From: JBBRCX01 sp038204465
GTDB lineage: Bacteria > Planctomycetota > Phycisphaerae > Tepidisphaerales > Tepidisphaeraceae
Direction: 5' to 3'
NCBI GenBank assembly: GCA_038204465.1
Contig: JBBRCX010000124.1
Span: 1 to 11,619, forward strand
Length of the DNA: 11,619 nucleotides
How positions within the stretch are numbered: position 1 is the stretch's first letter; the number at the start of each line of letters is the position of its first letter. Under the pieces are notes generated by a model. That model made no database searches and was not told the DNA's origin. It saw nothing but the letters and a program-made list of their open reading frames with translations. Positions 5,965 through 11,619 of this stretch are shown in pieces. Position numbers and translations under genes: made by a program.

Positions 5965-6102
5965 ATGCGACGGGCAGAACCTCTTCTGCACGTCGCTGCG
6001 GTTTCCGCCACACCGCTGGGTGCAGGTACTGCGAGTCAAATTGCCATGGAAGACGTTCTTGGCGCCGGGGCGATCATAACAGTCAATTGCACAGTTGACT
6101 GA
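5965..6102 (+). CDS. Possible small protein of 45 residues
   Basis: A short open frame starting MRRAEPLLHVAAVS, with a strong ribosome site gggagg four bases upstream of the ATG at 5965-5967 and a TGA at 6100-6102. It follows the zinc-ribbon gene by 30 bases on the same strand, so it could share the sigma-54 transcript. The middle is Ala/Gly-rich (EDVLGAGAIITVN) with one Cys near the end; there is no clear membrane span or known motif. The last codons overlap the inverted repeat at 6080-6101. The strong ribosome site and absence of any other gene argue for it; the short length and lack of homology argue against. Confidence 0.4.
   Translation: MRRAEPLLHVAAVSATPLGAGTASQIAMEDVLGAGAIITVNCTVD
6080..6101. 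promoter_or_regulatory. Inverted repeat upstream of the ketosynthase gene
   Basis: CAGTCAA (6080-6086) and TTGACTG (6095-6101) form a perfect 7+7 dyad with an 8-base spacer. It lies about 65 bp upstream of the ketosynthase start and over the end of the possible small ORF. The right arm contains TTGACT, a fair -35 element, but no good -10 lies 16-18 bp downstream. It may be an operator or a transcript-end hairpin. Confidence 0.35.
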
Positions 6103-6165
6103 CATCCACTTGGAATGGCCATTTGATCGGCTCTTCTCGCCTAAAATGAGGATCGCGCCATCAGG

Positions 6166-7446
6166 ATGTCTCGCCTGGTCGAGCCGACCGGAGCTCTCTT
6201 GCGATCCTCACATCGAACAAGGGTTGTCATTACCGGCATGGGCGTCGTCAGCCCCAACGGGGTCGGAAGTTCAGCGTTCAGCTTTGCCTTGCGCGAGGGT
6301 CGTAGCGGCCTCTCCTGGCTCGGCGCCGATCTGCAAGGACTGAAGTCCAGCGTCGCCGGGCAGGTCGATTTTGATCTGACCGACGAATTGGACGCAGGAG
6401 AGCTGCGCCGGGTGCCGCGCATGGTCCCCCTGGCCTTACGGGCGGCCCGCGAGGCGCTGGATCAGTCGAGAATCGAATTTGCGCCCGACGATCTGGAGCA
6501 GCAGCGTGCCATCGGCGTTTCATTGGGCACGGGTGGCGGCGGGCTTGCCTTTGTAGAGGAACAGTACCGGCTTTTCTTCACCGAAGGCACCCCATCGCTT
6601 TTCTCCATCACCGCCGGCACCCATGGCAATCTATCCAGCGAACTTTCAATTGCGCTGCGGCTTCGGGGGCCTTCCCATGTCCTGTCCACCGGCTGCACCA
6701 GCAGTACCGACGCGATCGGCTATGCGACGATGCTCATTCGATCCGGCGCGGTTCCGATGATGCTGGCGGGAGGTGCCGATGCGCCTATCGCGCGTGGAAT
6801 CCTGGGCGCGTTCGAAAAAATGCGCGTGATTTCCACGCGTCGTTGGGACGCGCCATCGCAGGCGTCCCGGCCGTTTTCCCTTGATCGCGACGGTTTTGTC
6901 TTGGGTGAAGGCGCGTGGATGTTTGTGCTGGAAGAGCGGGAACATGCCCTCGCCCGAGGTGCGCCGATTCTGGCGGAGATCGCGGGATATGCCTCAACTT
7001 GCGATGCCTACCACCGCGTGCAGATCGCACCCGATGTGGCGGAGCCGGTCCGGGCGATGCACCTTGCATTGGAGGATGCGAAACTCGCAAAGGATGAAGT
7101 CGGCTACGTCAATCTTCACGGCACTGGGACAGAACTGAACGATCGGATGGAGACGCTCGCGCTAAAGCGTCTCTTCGGCCTGCGGGCGGGCGCCGTTCCC
7201 GGAAGCTCCACGAAGTCCATGATTGGCCATCCCCAGGGAGCCTGCGGCGCGGCAGGTCTGGCCGCCGCCATCTTGTGCATGCGCGAAGGCTTCCTGCATC
7301 CCACCATTAATCTGGAGCGGCCGGACCCGCAGTGCGACCTCGATTACGTACCATTAAACAGCCGCGCCGCCCATATCGACGCCGCGCTCTGCAACTGCAT
7401 CGCCTTCGGAAGCAAAAACAGTGCGCTGGTTATTACCCGTGCCTAA
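6166..7446 (+). CDS. Beta-ketoacyl-ACP synthase (KAS II/FabF-like)
   Basis: A 426-residue condensing enzyme of the thiolase fold, joining malonyl-ACP to an acyl chain in fatty-acid or polyketide synthesis. The N-terminal thiolase half starts with VVITGMGVVSPNG. The nucleophile is Cys177 in STGCTSSTDA, with His318 in LHGTGTELND and Lys350/His355 in STKSMIGHPQGA, so the Cys-His-His triad is complete. The C-terminal glycine motif is FGSKNSALV rather than the more common FGGxN. FabF proteins usually have about 410-415 residues; the surplus is a short N-terminal leader before RTRVVITG, so the true start could be slightly downstream. The ribosome site (tgagga, 13 bases away) is poor. No ACP, reductase or dehydratase gene is adjacent, so it may be a secondary synthase rather than the housekeeping one. 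Confidence 0.9.
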   Translation: MSRLVEPTGALLRSSHRTRVVITGMGVVSPNGVGSSAFSFALREGRSGLSWLGADLQGLKSSVAGQVDFDLTDELDAGELRRVPRMVPLALRAAREALDQSRIEFAPDDLEQQRAIGVSLGTGGGGLAFVEEQYRLFFTEGTPSLFSITAGTHGNLSSELSIALRLRGPSHVLSTGCTSSTDAIGYATMLIRSGAVPMMLAGGADAPIARGILGAFEKMRVISTRRWDAPSQASRPFSLDRDGFVLGEGAWMFVLEEREHALARGAPILAEIAGYASTCDAYHRVQIAPDVAEPVRAMHLALEDAKLAKDEVGYVNLHGTGTELNDRMETLALKRLFGLRAGAVPGSSTKSMIGHPQGACGAAGLAAAILCMREGFLHPTINLERPDPQCDLDYVPLNSRAAHIDAALCNCIAFGSKNSALVITRA

Positions 7447-7460
7447 AGTTGAAAGTCCTG

Positions 7461-8141
7461 TCATTTCCGCTCGCGCTTGGTCACCCCTTGCTCATCCGCG
7501 ATCAGCGCAACGGTAGCAATGCCGATGAATAATCCCGTTCCGACAACTCCAGCACGACGCTGCAACGCCATCTCCAATTCCTCGGCGTTGTCGATGCAGT
7601 CGAACTTGCAATCGTAAATGTAGTTGCCGTTATCGGTTTCGTAGATCGTGCCGTCGCGTGTCCTCCGCAAGACCGGCGTTGCGCCAAGCGATTTGAAGTG
7701 CCACTCGTGCATGTCGTGCGCAAATGGCGCTACCTCGACCGGCAGCGGACCTTTGGTCCCCAGTTTTACAACCAATTTGCTGGAATCCGCGATCACCACC
7801 ATCTGTTTCGAGTTCTGTGCGACGATCTTTTCGCGCAATAGCGCGCCGCCGAGTCCCTTGATCAGTCGCAGCGCCGGATCCACCTCATCCGCCCCGTCCA
7901 CGGTGACGTCAGGTTTTGTCGACTGCGTCAGCGACACCAGCGGAATCCCCAACTGGTTGGCCCGGTTCTCAGCCTGCCGGGACGTTGGGATTCCTTTGAT
8001 GTCGCGAAGTCGCTCATCCTTGATCGCATCAGCGAGCGCCTGGTGGAAGTATTCCGCGGTGGAACCGGTGCCGAGGCCGACGATCATTCCAGATTTCAGA
8101 TACTCGATTGCCGCCTCCGCCGCGCGCTGCTTGGGGCTCAT
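7461..8141 (-). CDS. rpiA: Ribose-5-phosphate isomerase A
   Basis: Interconverts ribose 5-phosphate and ribulose 5-phosphate in the non-oxidative pentose phosphate pathway; cytosolic. With the ATG at 8139-8141 the protein has 226 residues, close to the E. coli enzyme (219). It shows the phosphate loop GLGTGSTA at 22-29, DGADEVD at 82-88 (Asp82 and Asp85) and KGLGGALLREK at 95-105 (Lys95, Glu104). These positions are each one residue off the E. coli catalytic D81, D84, K94 and E103, which supports this start. The frame stays open to a TTG at 8177, which would add 12 residues; neither start has a good ribosome site. It converges with the ketosynthase gene with a gap of 14 bases and runs head-to-head with an SDR remnant. 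Confidence 0.93.
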   Translation of the reverse strand: MSPKQRAAEAAIEYLKSGMIVGLGTGSTAEYFHQALADAIKDERLRDIKGIPTSRQAENRANQLGIPLVSLTQSTKPDVTVDGADEVDPALRLIKGLGGALLREKIVAQNSKQMVVIADSSKLVVKLGTKGPLPVEVAPFAHDMHEWHFKSLGATPVLRRTRDGTIYETDNGNYIYDCKFDCIDNAEELEMALQRRAGVVGTGLFIGIATVALIADEQGVTKRERK

Positions 8142-8218
8142 GCCGCGTACGATATCTTCCGGATCGAACACGTCCAATCGCCCGGCTCATGCGTCCGGCA
8201 GCTTTCGCGTCATGCGCA

Positions 8219-8446
8219 GACAGGATCACGGTAAACCTGCTCGCGCCCGGCTCTTTCAACACCTTCCGCAACCGCGAAGAGTTCCGGACCGAGCAGGACC
8301 TGATCGATCGCGCAATCGCGGTGCCCGCGCATCGCATCGGCGAGCCGCAAGATTGCGCCGGCACCGCGCTCCTGCTGTGCAGTGATGCCGGCGCGTACGT
8401 GACCGGACAGTCGATCTACGTCGATGGCGGCATGAGCGTCGCCTGA
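8219..8446 (+). pseudogene. Short-chain dehydrogenase/reductase, C-terminal remnant
   Basis: 75 codons reading DRITVNLLAPGSFNTFRN, then HRIGEPQDCAGTALLLCSD and YVTGQSIYVDGG up to a TGA. This is the conserved end of classical SDR enzymes (FabG-like: ITVNxxAPG, then the SD...VTGQxIxVDGG tail). The Rossmann TGxxxGIG motif and the YxxxK catalytic residues are missing, and upstream codons lose all similarity at about 8215, next to the 5' end of rpiA. It cannot be active. It is probably the leftover of a deletion that joined rpiA to this place. Confidence 0.8.
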
Positions 8447-8524
8447 CCCCGGCGCGTGGCAGTCCCCTTGCTTCATCTCGAACCGTCCGCCGCGCCTTCG
8501 CGTCCTTCTCCGCCATCACCTCAA

Positions 8525-8553
8525 TTGACGCTCTCGCAACCCGCGCGTACCAT
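8525..8553 (+). promoter_or_regulatory. Sigma-70-type promoter for clpP1
   Basis: TTGACG (8525-8530), a 17-bp spacer and TACCAT (8548-8553) match the -35 and -10 consensus well (5/6 and 4/6). Transcription would start near 8560, leaving a leader of about 25 bases with ribosome site gaggag (8575-8580) before the ATG at 8585. It supports the short start for the first clpP gene. Confidence 0.55.
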
Positions 8554-8584
8554 CCCTCGCGCTCGAAACAGTTTGAGGAGACGA

Positions 8585-9328
8585 ATGCCCAAGTCCGACT
8601 CGAAAAATGTCGACCCGCGCCTCTTCGCTCGCGCCGCCGGGTATGTCGGCAACGCACAGCCGGCGCTCGTGCCGGGCCGCGGTCCCGTTGCGATGCCCAT
8701 GGTCACCCCGGGCCCCCCCGGTCCAGGCGGATACAACCGATACCGTGAGATGACGCTGGAAGAAATGCTGCTCGAAAATCGAGTGGTCTTCCTCGTCGGC
8801 GAGATCAATCACGTGAGCGCATCACGCGTCATCATGCAGATGCTCTACCTGCAGAGTGTAAAGCGCGATCAGGACATCAACCTCTACATCAACAGCCCCG
8901 GCGGCGTCGTCGACGACACTCTCGCTATCTACGACATCATGCGATTCCTGAGCTGCGAGATCGCAACCTACTGCATCGGCCGCGCCGAGAGCGGGGGGGC
9001 GGTGATCTTCATGGCGGGGAAAAAGGGCAAGCGCTACATCCTGCCCAATGCGAAGGTCATGATCCACCAGCCTTTCGGCGGCGTGTATGGGCAGACCGCC
9101 GATATCGAGATTCAGGCCGAGGAGATCCTCAAGACCAAGAACACGCTGATCAGCGTGATGGCCAAGTGCACCGGCCAGCCCACCGAGCGCATTCGCGAGG
9201 ACAGCGAACGAGACCGCTTCTTCGACGCGAAGCAGGCGGTTGATTACGGGATCTGCGACGAAGTCTTGGGCGAAGACGCGCCGACCAAGACCGCTGAGGC
9301 GGCAGCCGACGGGACCAAGCCAAAGTAA
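8585..9328 (+). CDS. clpP: ATP-dependent Clp protease proteolytic subunit, first paralogue
   Basis: A 247-residue serine protease subunit of the ClpP family, which forms a barrel capped by ClpX or ClpA/C unfoldases. The catalytic triad is Ser136 (RAESGGAVIF), His161 (MIHQPFGG) and Asp210 (SERDRFFDA). INSPGG is at 102-107. Two oddities: the nucleophile is in Ser-Gly-Gly rather than the usual Ser-Met-Gly, and the protein has an unusual N-terminal extension of about 50 residues rich in Pro and Gly (TPGPPGPGG) before the core, possibly cleaved as a propeptide. Start: ATG at 8585 with gaggag four bases upstream and a promoter just before it; an in-frame ATG at 8456 lies upstream of that promoter and is rejected. 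The second clpP follows after 67 bases, probably in one operon. Confidence 0.93.
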   Translation: MPKSDSKNVDPRLFARAAGYVGNAQPALVPGRGPVAMPMVTPGPPGPGGYNRYREMTLEEMLLENRVVFLVGEINHVSASRVIMQMLYLQSVKRDQDINLYINSPGGVVDDTLAIYDIMRFLSCEIATYCIGRAESGGAVIFMAGKKGKRYILPNAKVMIHQPFGGVYGQTADIEIQAEEILKTKNTLISVMAKCTGQPTERIREDSERDRFFDAKQAVDYGICDEVLGEDAPTKTAEAAADGTKPK

Positions 9329-9395
9329 TGTCAGCGGGCAATCCATCAGGCGAAGCATCCCCCCTCGCGTGTGCTGCGACTGTCACGAGAAGAAC

Positions 9396-10073
9396 ATGAG
9401 CATGAACCAACTGATCCCGATCGTGATCGAAAAGTCCGGCCGGGGCGAGCGCGCTTACGACATCTACTCGCGCCTGCTGAAGGATCGCATTATCATTCTG
9501 GGTGGTCCGGTCACCGATGAATCCGCCAATACCATCATCGCGCAGATGTTGTTCCTTTCCAATGACGATCCCAAGAGCGACATTCAGTTCTACATCAACT
9601 CGCCCGGCGGGAGCGTGTCCGCCGGTTTCGGCATCATGGACACGATGAAGTTCCTGCGCTGCGACGTCGCGACCACGTGCATCGGCATGGCCGCCAGCAT
9701 GGGCGCCTGCCTGCTCGCCGCCGGCACCAAAGGCAAGCGCTACGTACTGGAGAATTCACAGGTGATGCTGCATCAGCCGCTGATCGGCGGCGTGCTGCAG
9801 GGCCCTGCCACCGATCTCGGCATCGAAGCCCAGCACATGCTCCGGCTGCGCGACCGGCTCTATAAGCTGATGGCTGGATTCACCGGGAAAACGCCGGAGC
9901 AAATCCACCGCGACTTCGATCGCAACAAGTGGCTCTTCGCCGATGAGGCGGTGGAGTACGGCTGCGTCGATCGCGTCCTCGATCGCGCGCCGGATTCCGT
10001 CTCGCGCGGCCGGGGCCTCGAGCCGACCGACGACGACGATTCCGATTCGGGGCCCAACCCCAGGAACCACTGA
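9396..10073 (+). CDS. clpP: ATP-dependent Clp protease proteolytic subunit, second paralogue
   Basis: A 225-residue ClpP paralogue. It begins MSMNQLIPIVIEKSGRGERA, a typical ClpP N-terminus, followed by INSPGGSVSAG at 67-77, nucleophile Ser101 in GMAASMGA and His126 in MLHQPL. At the position of the third triad residue, the usual RDTERDRFL reads RDFDRNKWL, so the catalytic Asp aligns with Asn177. Asn at this site is known in Listeria ClpP1, which needs its partner for activity. The C-terminus is an acidic tail (DDDDSDS). The start is the ATG at 9396 with gagaag a few bases upstream; the longer frame from 9240 overlaps clpP1 and is not ClpP-like. It probably works with the first paralogue as a hetero-oligomer. 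Confidence 0.93.
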   Translation: MSMNQLIPIVIEKSGRGERAYDIYSRLLKDRIIILGGPVTDESANTIIAQMLFLSNDDPKSDIQFYINSPGGSVSAGFGIMDTMKFLRCDVATTCIGMAASMGACLLAAGTKGKRYVLENSQVMLHQPLIGGVLQGPATDLGIEAQHMLRLRDRLYKLMAGFTGKTPEQIHRDFDRNKWLFADEAVEYGCVDRVLDRAPDSVSRGRGLEPTDDDDSDSGPNPRNH

Positions 10074-10077
10074 ACCA

Positions 10078-10758
10078 ATGCCGTGCGGCCACCGCCGACC
10101 CTTCCGTTCTGCGCCCGTGGCCTGCGTTCTTGTTTCCGCTTCGTTCCTACTCGGCTGCGCCGCCCCCAACAAAGTCAACATCGCCCTGCGCAAGCGCGAG
10201 CAGGAGCTTTCATCGAAGCTCGACGCGCTGGAGCGCCAGCACCAGGCCGACACGCAGATCATCCGCGGCCTGCGCGAACGCACCGGCACCCAGCAAACCC
10301 TCACCCCCGACCGCCTCGAGCAACTCTTCACCACCCACGGCCTCAAGCTCGGCCGACTCAGCGGCGGCGCCGATCTCCAGCCCGACCAACCCGGCGATGA
10401 AGCCCTCAAGATCCACCTCGTCCCCACCGACGAAACCGCGCAACCCCTCAAGGCCGCCGGGGCCTTCACCATCGACGCCTATGATTTCTCCCTCGGCGAC
10501 AAGCCGCGCATCGGCCATTGGGAATTCGACCTCCAACAGACGCGCCAGGCCTGGCGCGGTGCACTGATGGACTACACCTACGTGCTGACCTGCCCCTGGC
10601 AGACGCCGCCGCGCAGCTCGCGCGTCCACGTCGAGATCACCTTCCTCGACGCGCTCGCGCAAACTCCCTTTCACAAGTCCGCCGACCTGCAGGTGAATCC
10701 GCCCGGGCCGCTGACACAGCCCTCCGCCCAACCCACCTCCAACCCGGCGACGCATTAG
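10078..10758 (+). CDS. Predicted lipoprotein with coiled-coil segment, unknown function
   Basis: A 226-residue protein. It begins with a basic stretch (HRRPFR), a hydrophobic core and a lipobox FLLGC, with Cys27 as the lipidation site, so it is exported and anchored in a membrane. A charged heptad-like helix follows at about residues 35-62 (KREQELSSKLDALERQHQAD), suggesting a short coiled coil. Residues 75-215 look like a beta-rich domain (FTIDAYDFSLGDKP, then YTYVLTCPW and RVHVEITFLDA) of a kind I cannot name, and the tail is Pro-rich. The start follows the clpP2 stop by only 4 bases, so it is likely cotranscribed, although no function links it to ClpP. Ribosome site cagga is about 12 bases away and weak. 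Confidence 0.75.
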   Translation: MPCGHRRPFRSAPVACVLVSASFLLGCAAPNKVNIALRKREQELSSKLDALERQHQADTQIIRGLRERTGTQQTLTPDRLEQLFTTHGLKLGRLSGGADLQPDQPGDEALKIHLVPTDETAQPLKAAGAFTIDAYDFSLGDKPRIGHWEFDLQQTRQAWRGALMDYTYVLTCPWQTPPRSSRVHVEITFLDALAQTPFHKSADLQVNPPGPLTQPSAQPTSNPATH

Positions 10759-10769
10759 CCGATCCCACC

Positions 10770-10775
10770 TACAAT
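10770..10775 (+). promoter_or_regulatory. Possible -10 element before the ferredoxin gene
   Basis: TACAAT at 10770-10775 differs from the ideal -10 by one base and lies about 46 bases before the ATG at 10821, just after the lipoprotein stop. The hexamer at the right distance upstream (gcgacg, 10747-10752) is a poor -35. It may allow separate expression of the ferredoxin gene. Confidence 0.35.
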
Positions 10776-10820
10776 AGACTGCCGTCTTCTCGTTCACCGC
10801 AACGTCCATCGTTCAAGCTC

Positions 10821-11465
10821 ATGCCCGACAACCCCATCAACCGCCGCGGTTTCTTTCGCCACGGCCTGCGCGAACTCCTCAAGCCCCTGGCGAACGCGAT
10901 GGATCCCGTCGAGCGCGTGATCCGCGAGTTCGAAACCCTTCAACCTCCCAGGCAAATCCCGCGCTCAGGGCCCCGCGCCCTTCCCCCGCACCGCCCCCCC
11001 GGCGCTTTGCCGGAACCGCAGCTCGCCCAAACCTGCAGCCGCTGCGGCGACTGCGTGCGCATCTGTCCCGCGCAGTGCATCAAGATCGACCCCACCGGCC
11101 AAACCGCCGCCGGCCTGCCCTACATCGACGTCGACACCATGCCCTGCGTCCTGTGCGACGGTCTTCTCTGCATGCCCGCCTGCCCAACCGGCGCCCTCGT
11201 GCCCACTCCGCTCACCGAAATCCACATGGGCGCCGCCGTCTGGCGCGAAGACGTCTGCCTGCGCACCGCCGGCGAAGACTGCACCATCTGCATCGACCAG
11301 TGCCCCGTCGGCGCCGCCGCCCTCGAACTCTGCGACGGCAAAGTCAAAGTCCACGAACCCCACTGCACCGGCTGCGGCGTCTGCCAAAACCGCTGCCCCA
11401 CCACCCCCAAAAGCATCGTCGTCATCCCCACATCCTCTGCCCCCATCCCCCGACACCACACCTGA
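10821..11465 (+). CDS. Ferredoxin-type protein with four 4Fe-4S motifs (NapG/MauM-like)
   Basis: A 214-residue electron-transfer protein. After NRRGFFRHGL at 7-16 and a Pro-rich linker come four cysteine motifs: C72-C75-C78-C82, C109-C112-C117-C121, C146-C154-C157-C161 and C182-C185-C188-C192. Each ends in Cys followed by Pro, except that the second and third have widened spacing, as in NapG/MauM ferredoxins. Four 4Fe-4S clusters are expected. The RRGFFR start recalls a twin-arginine motif, but no hydrophobic segment follows, so export by Tat is doubtful. Partner genes (NapH-like membrane protein, oxidoreductase) are not adjacent. The start is the ATG at 10821, since the longer frame overlaps the lipoprotein gene. 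No strong ribosome site is visible. Confidence 0.85.
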   Translation: MPDNPINRRGFFRHGLRELLKPLANAMDPVERVIREFETLQPPRQIPRSGPRALPPHRPPGALPEPQLAQTCSRCGDCVRICPAQCIKIDPTGQTAAGLPYIDVDTMPCVLCDGLLCMPACPTGALVPTPLTEIHMGAAVWREDVCLRTAGEDCTICIDQCPVGAAALELCDGKVKVHEPHCTGCGVCQNRCPTTPKSIVVIPTSSAPIPRHHT

Positions 11466-11520
11466 TCCCCACGCCGCGCCCCGCGCCTTCTCCCGCGCCC
11501 GCTTCCGCTTGCCAAACCCA

Positions 11521-11533
11521 TCCGGCCCCCGGA
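11521..11533 (+). terminator. Short GC hairpin between ferredoxin gene and tRNA
   Basis: TCCGG-ccc-CCGGA is a perfect 5-bp stem about 55 bases past the ferredoxin stop and 12 bases before the tRNA. No U tract follows. It is a weak candidate for a transcript end. Confidence 0.2.
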
Positions 11534-11545
11534 AGATACGGCTCC

Positions 11546-11619
<74 letters not shown>

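Noticed and set aside
8456..8584. Longer N-terminus for the first ClpP
   Set aside because: The extra 43 codons lie across a good promoter and before a good ribosome site, and are Ser/Pro/Arg-rich without ClpP similarity.
9240..9395. Longer N-terminus for the second ClpP
   Set aside because: It overlaps the coding end of the first ClpP in another frame; the ATG at 9396 gives a normal ClpP N-terminus and has a ribosome site.
10518..10820. Longer N-terminus for the ferredoxin gene
   Set aside because: It lies in another frame inside the lipoprotein gene, and the added residues are not ferredoxin-like.

Overview
The window looks like chromosomal DNA of a member of the Planctomycetota (Phycisphaerae-like). 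This is an inference from GC-rich coding, a membrane protein with a C-terminal 'CRYCGYDLR...CPECG' zinc ribbon of the kind common in that phylum, a tandem pair of unlike ClpP proteases, degraded rhs sequence, and a two-component system of a c-type-heme histidine kinase with an NtrC-type sigma-54 regulator. No 16S gene or other decisive marker is present.

Layout. (1) 1-1503 is a decayed mobile/toxin region read mostly on the minus strand: the 3' end of an IS4-like transposase gene, its element end inserted in a frameshifted rhs fragment, a second rhs fragment, and two small membrane-protein genes that may be orphan immunity genes. (2) 1504-2129 holds no supportable gene; it contains a short direct repeat, a G-rich quadruplex-prone run and a strong hairpin just after the kinase. 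(3) 2130-5487 is a divergent two-component pair: a membrane histidine kinase with a CxxCH heme motif in its extracytoplasmic domain, and an NtrC-family sigma-54 activator. (4) 5488-6102 is the likely target of that pair: a 27-bp dyad, an almost perfect -24/-12 sigma-54 promoter, a 5' UTR hairpin that holds the Shine-Dalgarno sequence, a 75-residue zinc-ribbon protein, and a possible 45-residue small protein. (5) 6166-7446 encodes a beta-ketoacyl-ACP synthase, convergent with rpiA (ribose-5-phosphate isomerase A). (6) 8219-8446 is the C-terminal stub of a short-chain dehydrogenase. (7) 8585-11465 is a run of plus-strand genes: two clpP paralogues, a lipoprotein, and a ferredoxin-type protein with four 4Fe-4S motifs. 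(8) The window ends in a tRNA-Arg(TCG) gene.

The most interesting unit is 2130-6102. A heme-bearing sensor would phosphorylate a sigma-54 activator, and the only convincing sigma-54 promoter in the window lies directly downstream of the activator gene in front of a tiny zinc-ribbon protein, with a dyad at a spacing typical for enhancer sites. The sensor and regulator families are well known. The proposed link to the zinc-ribbon gene and its hairpin leader is an inference from this sequence.
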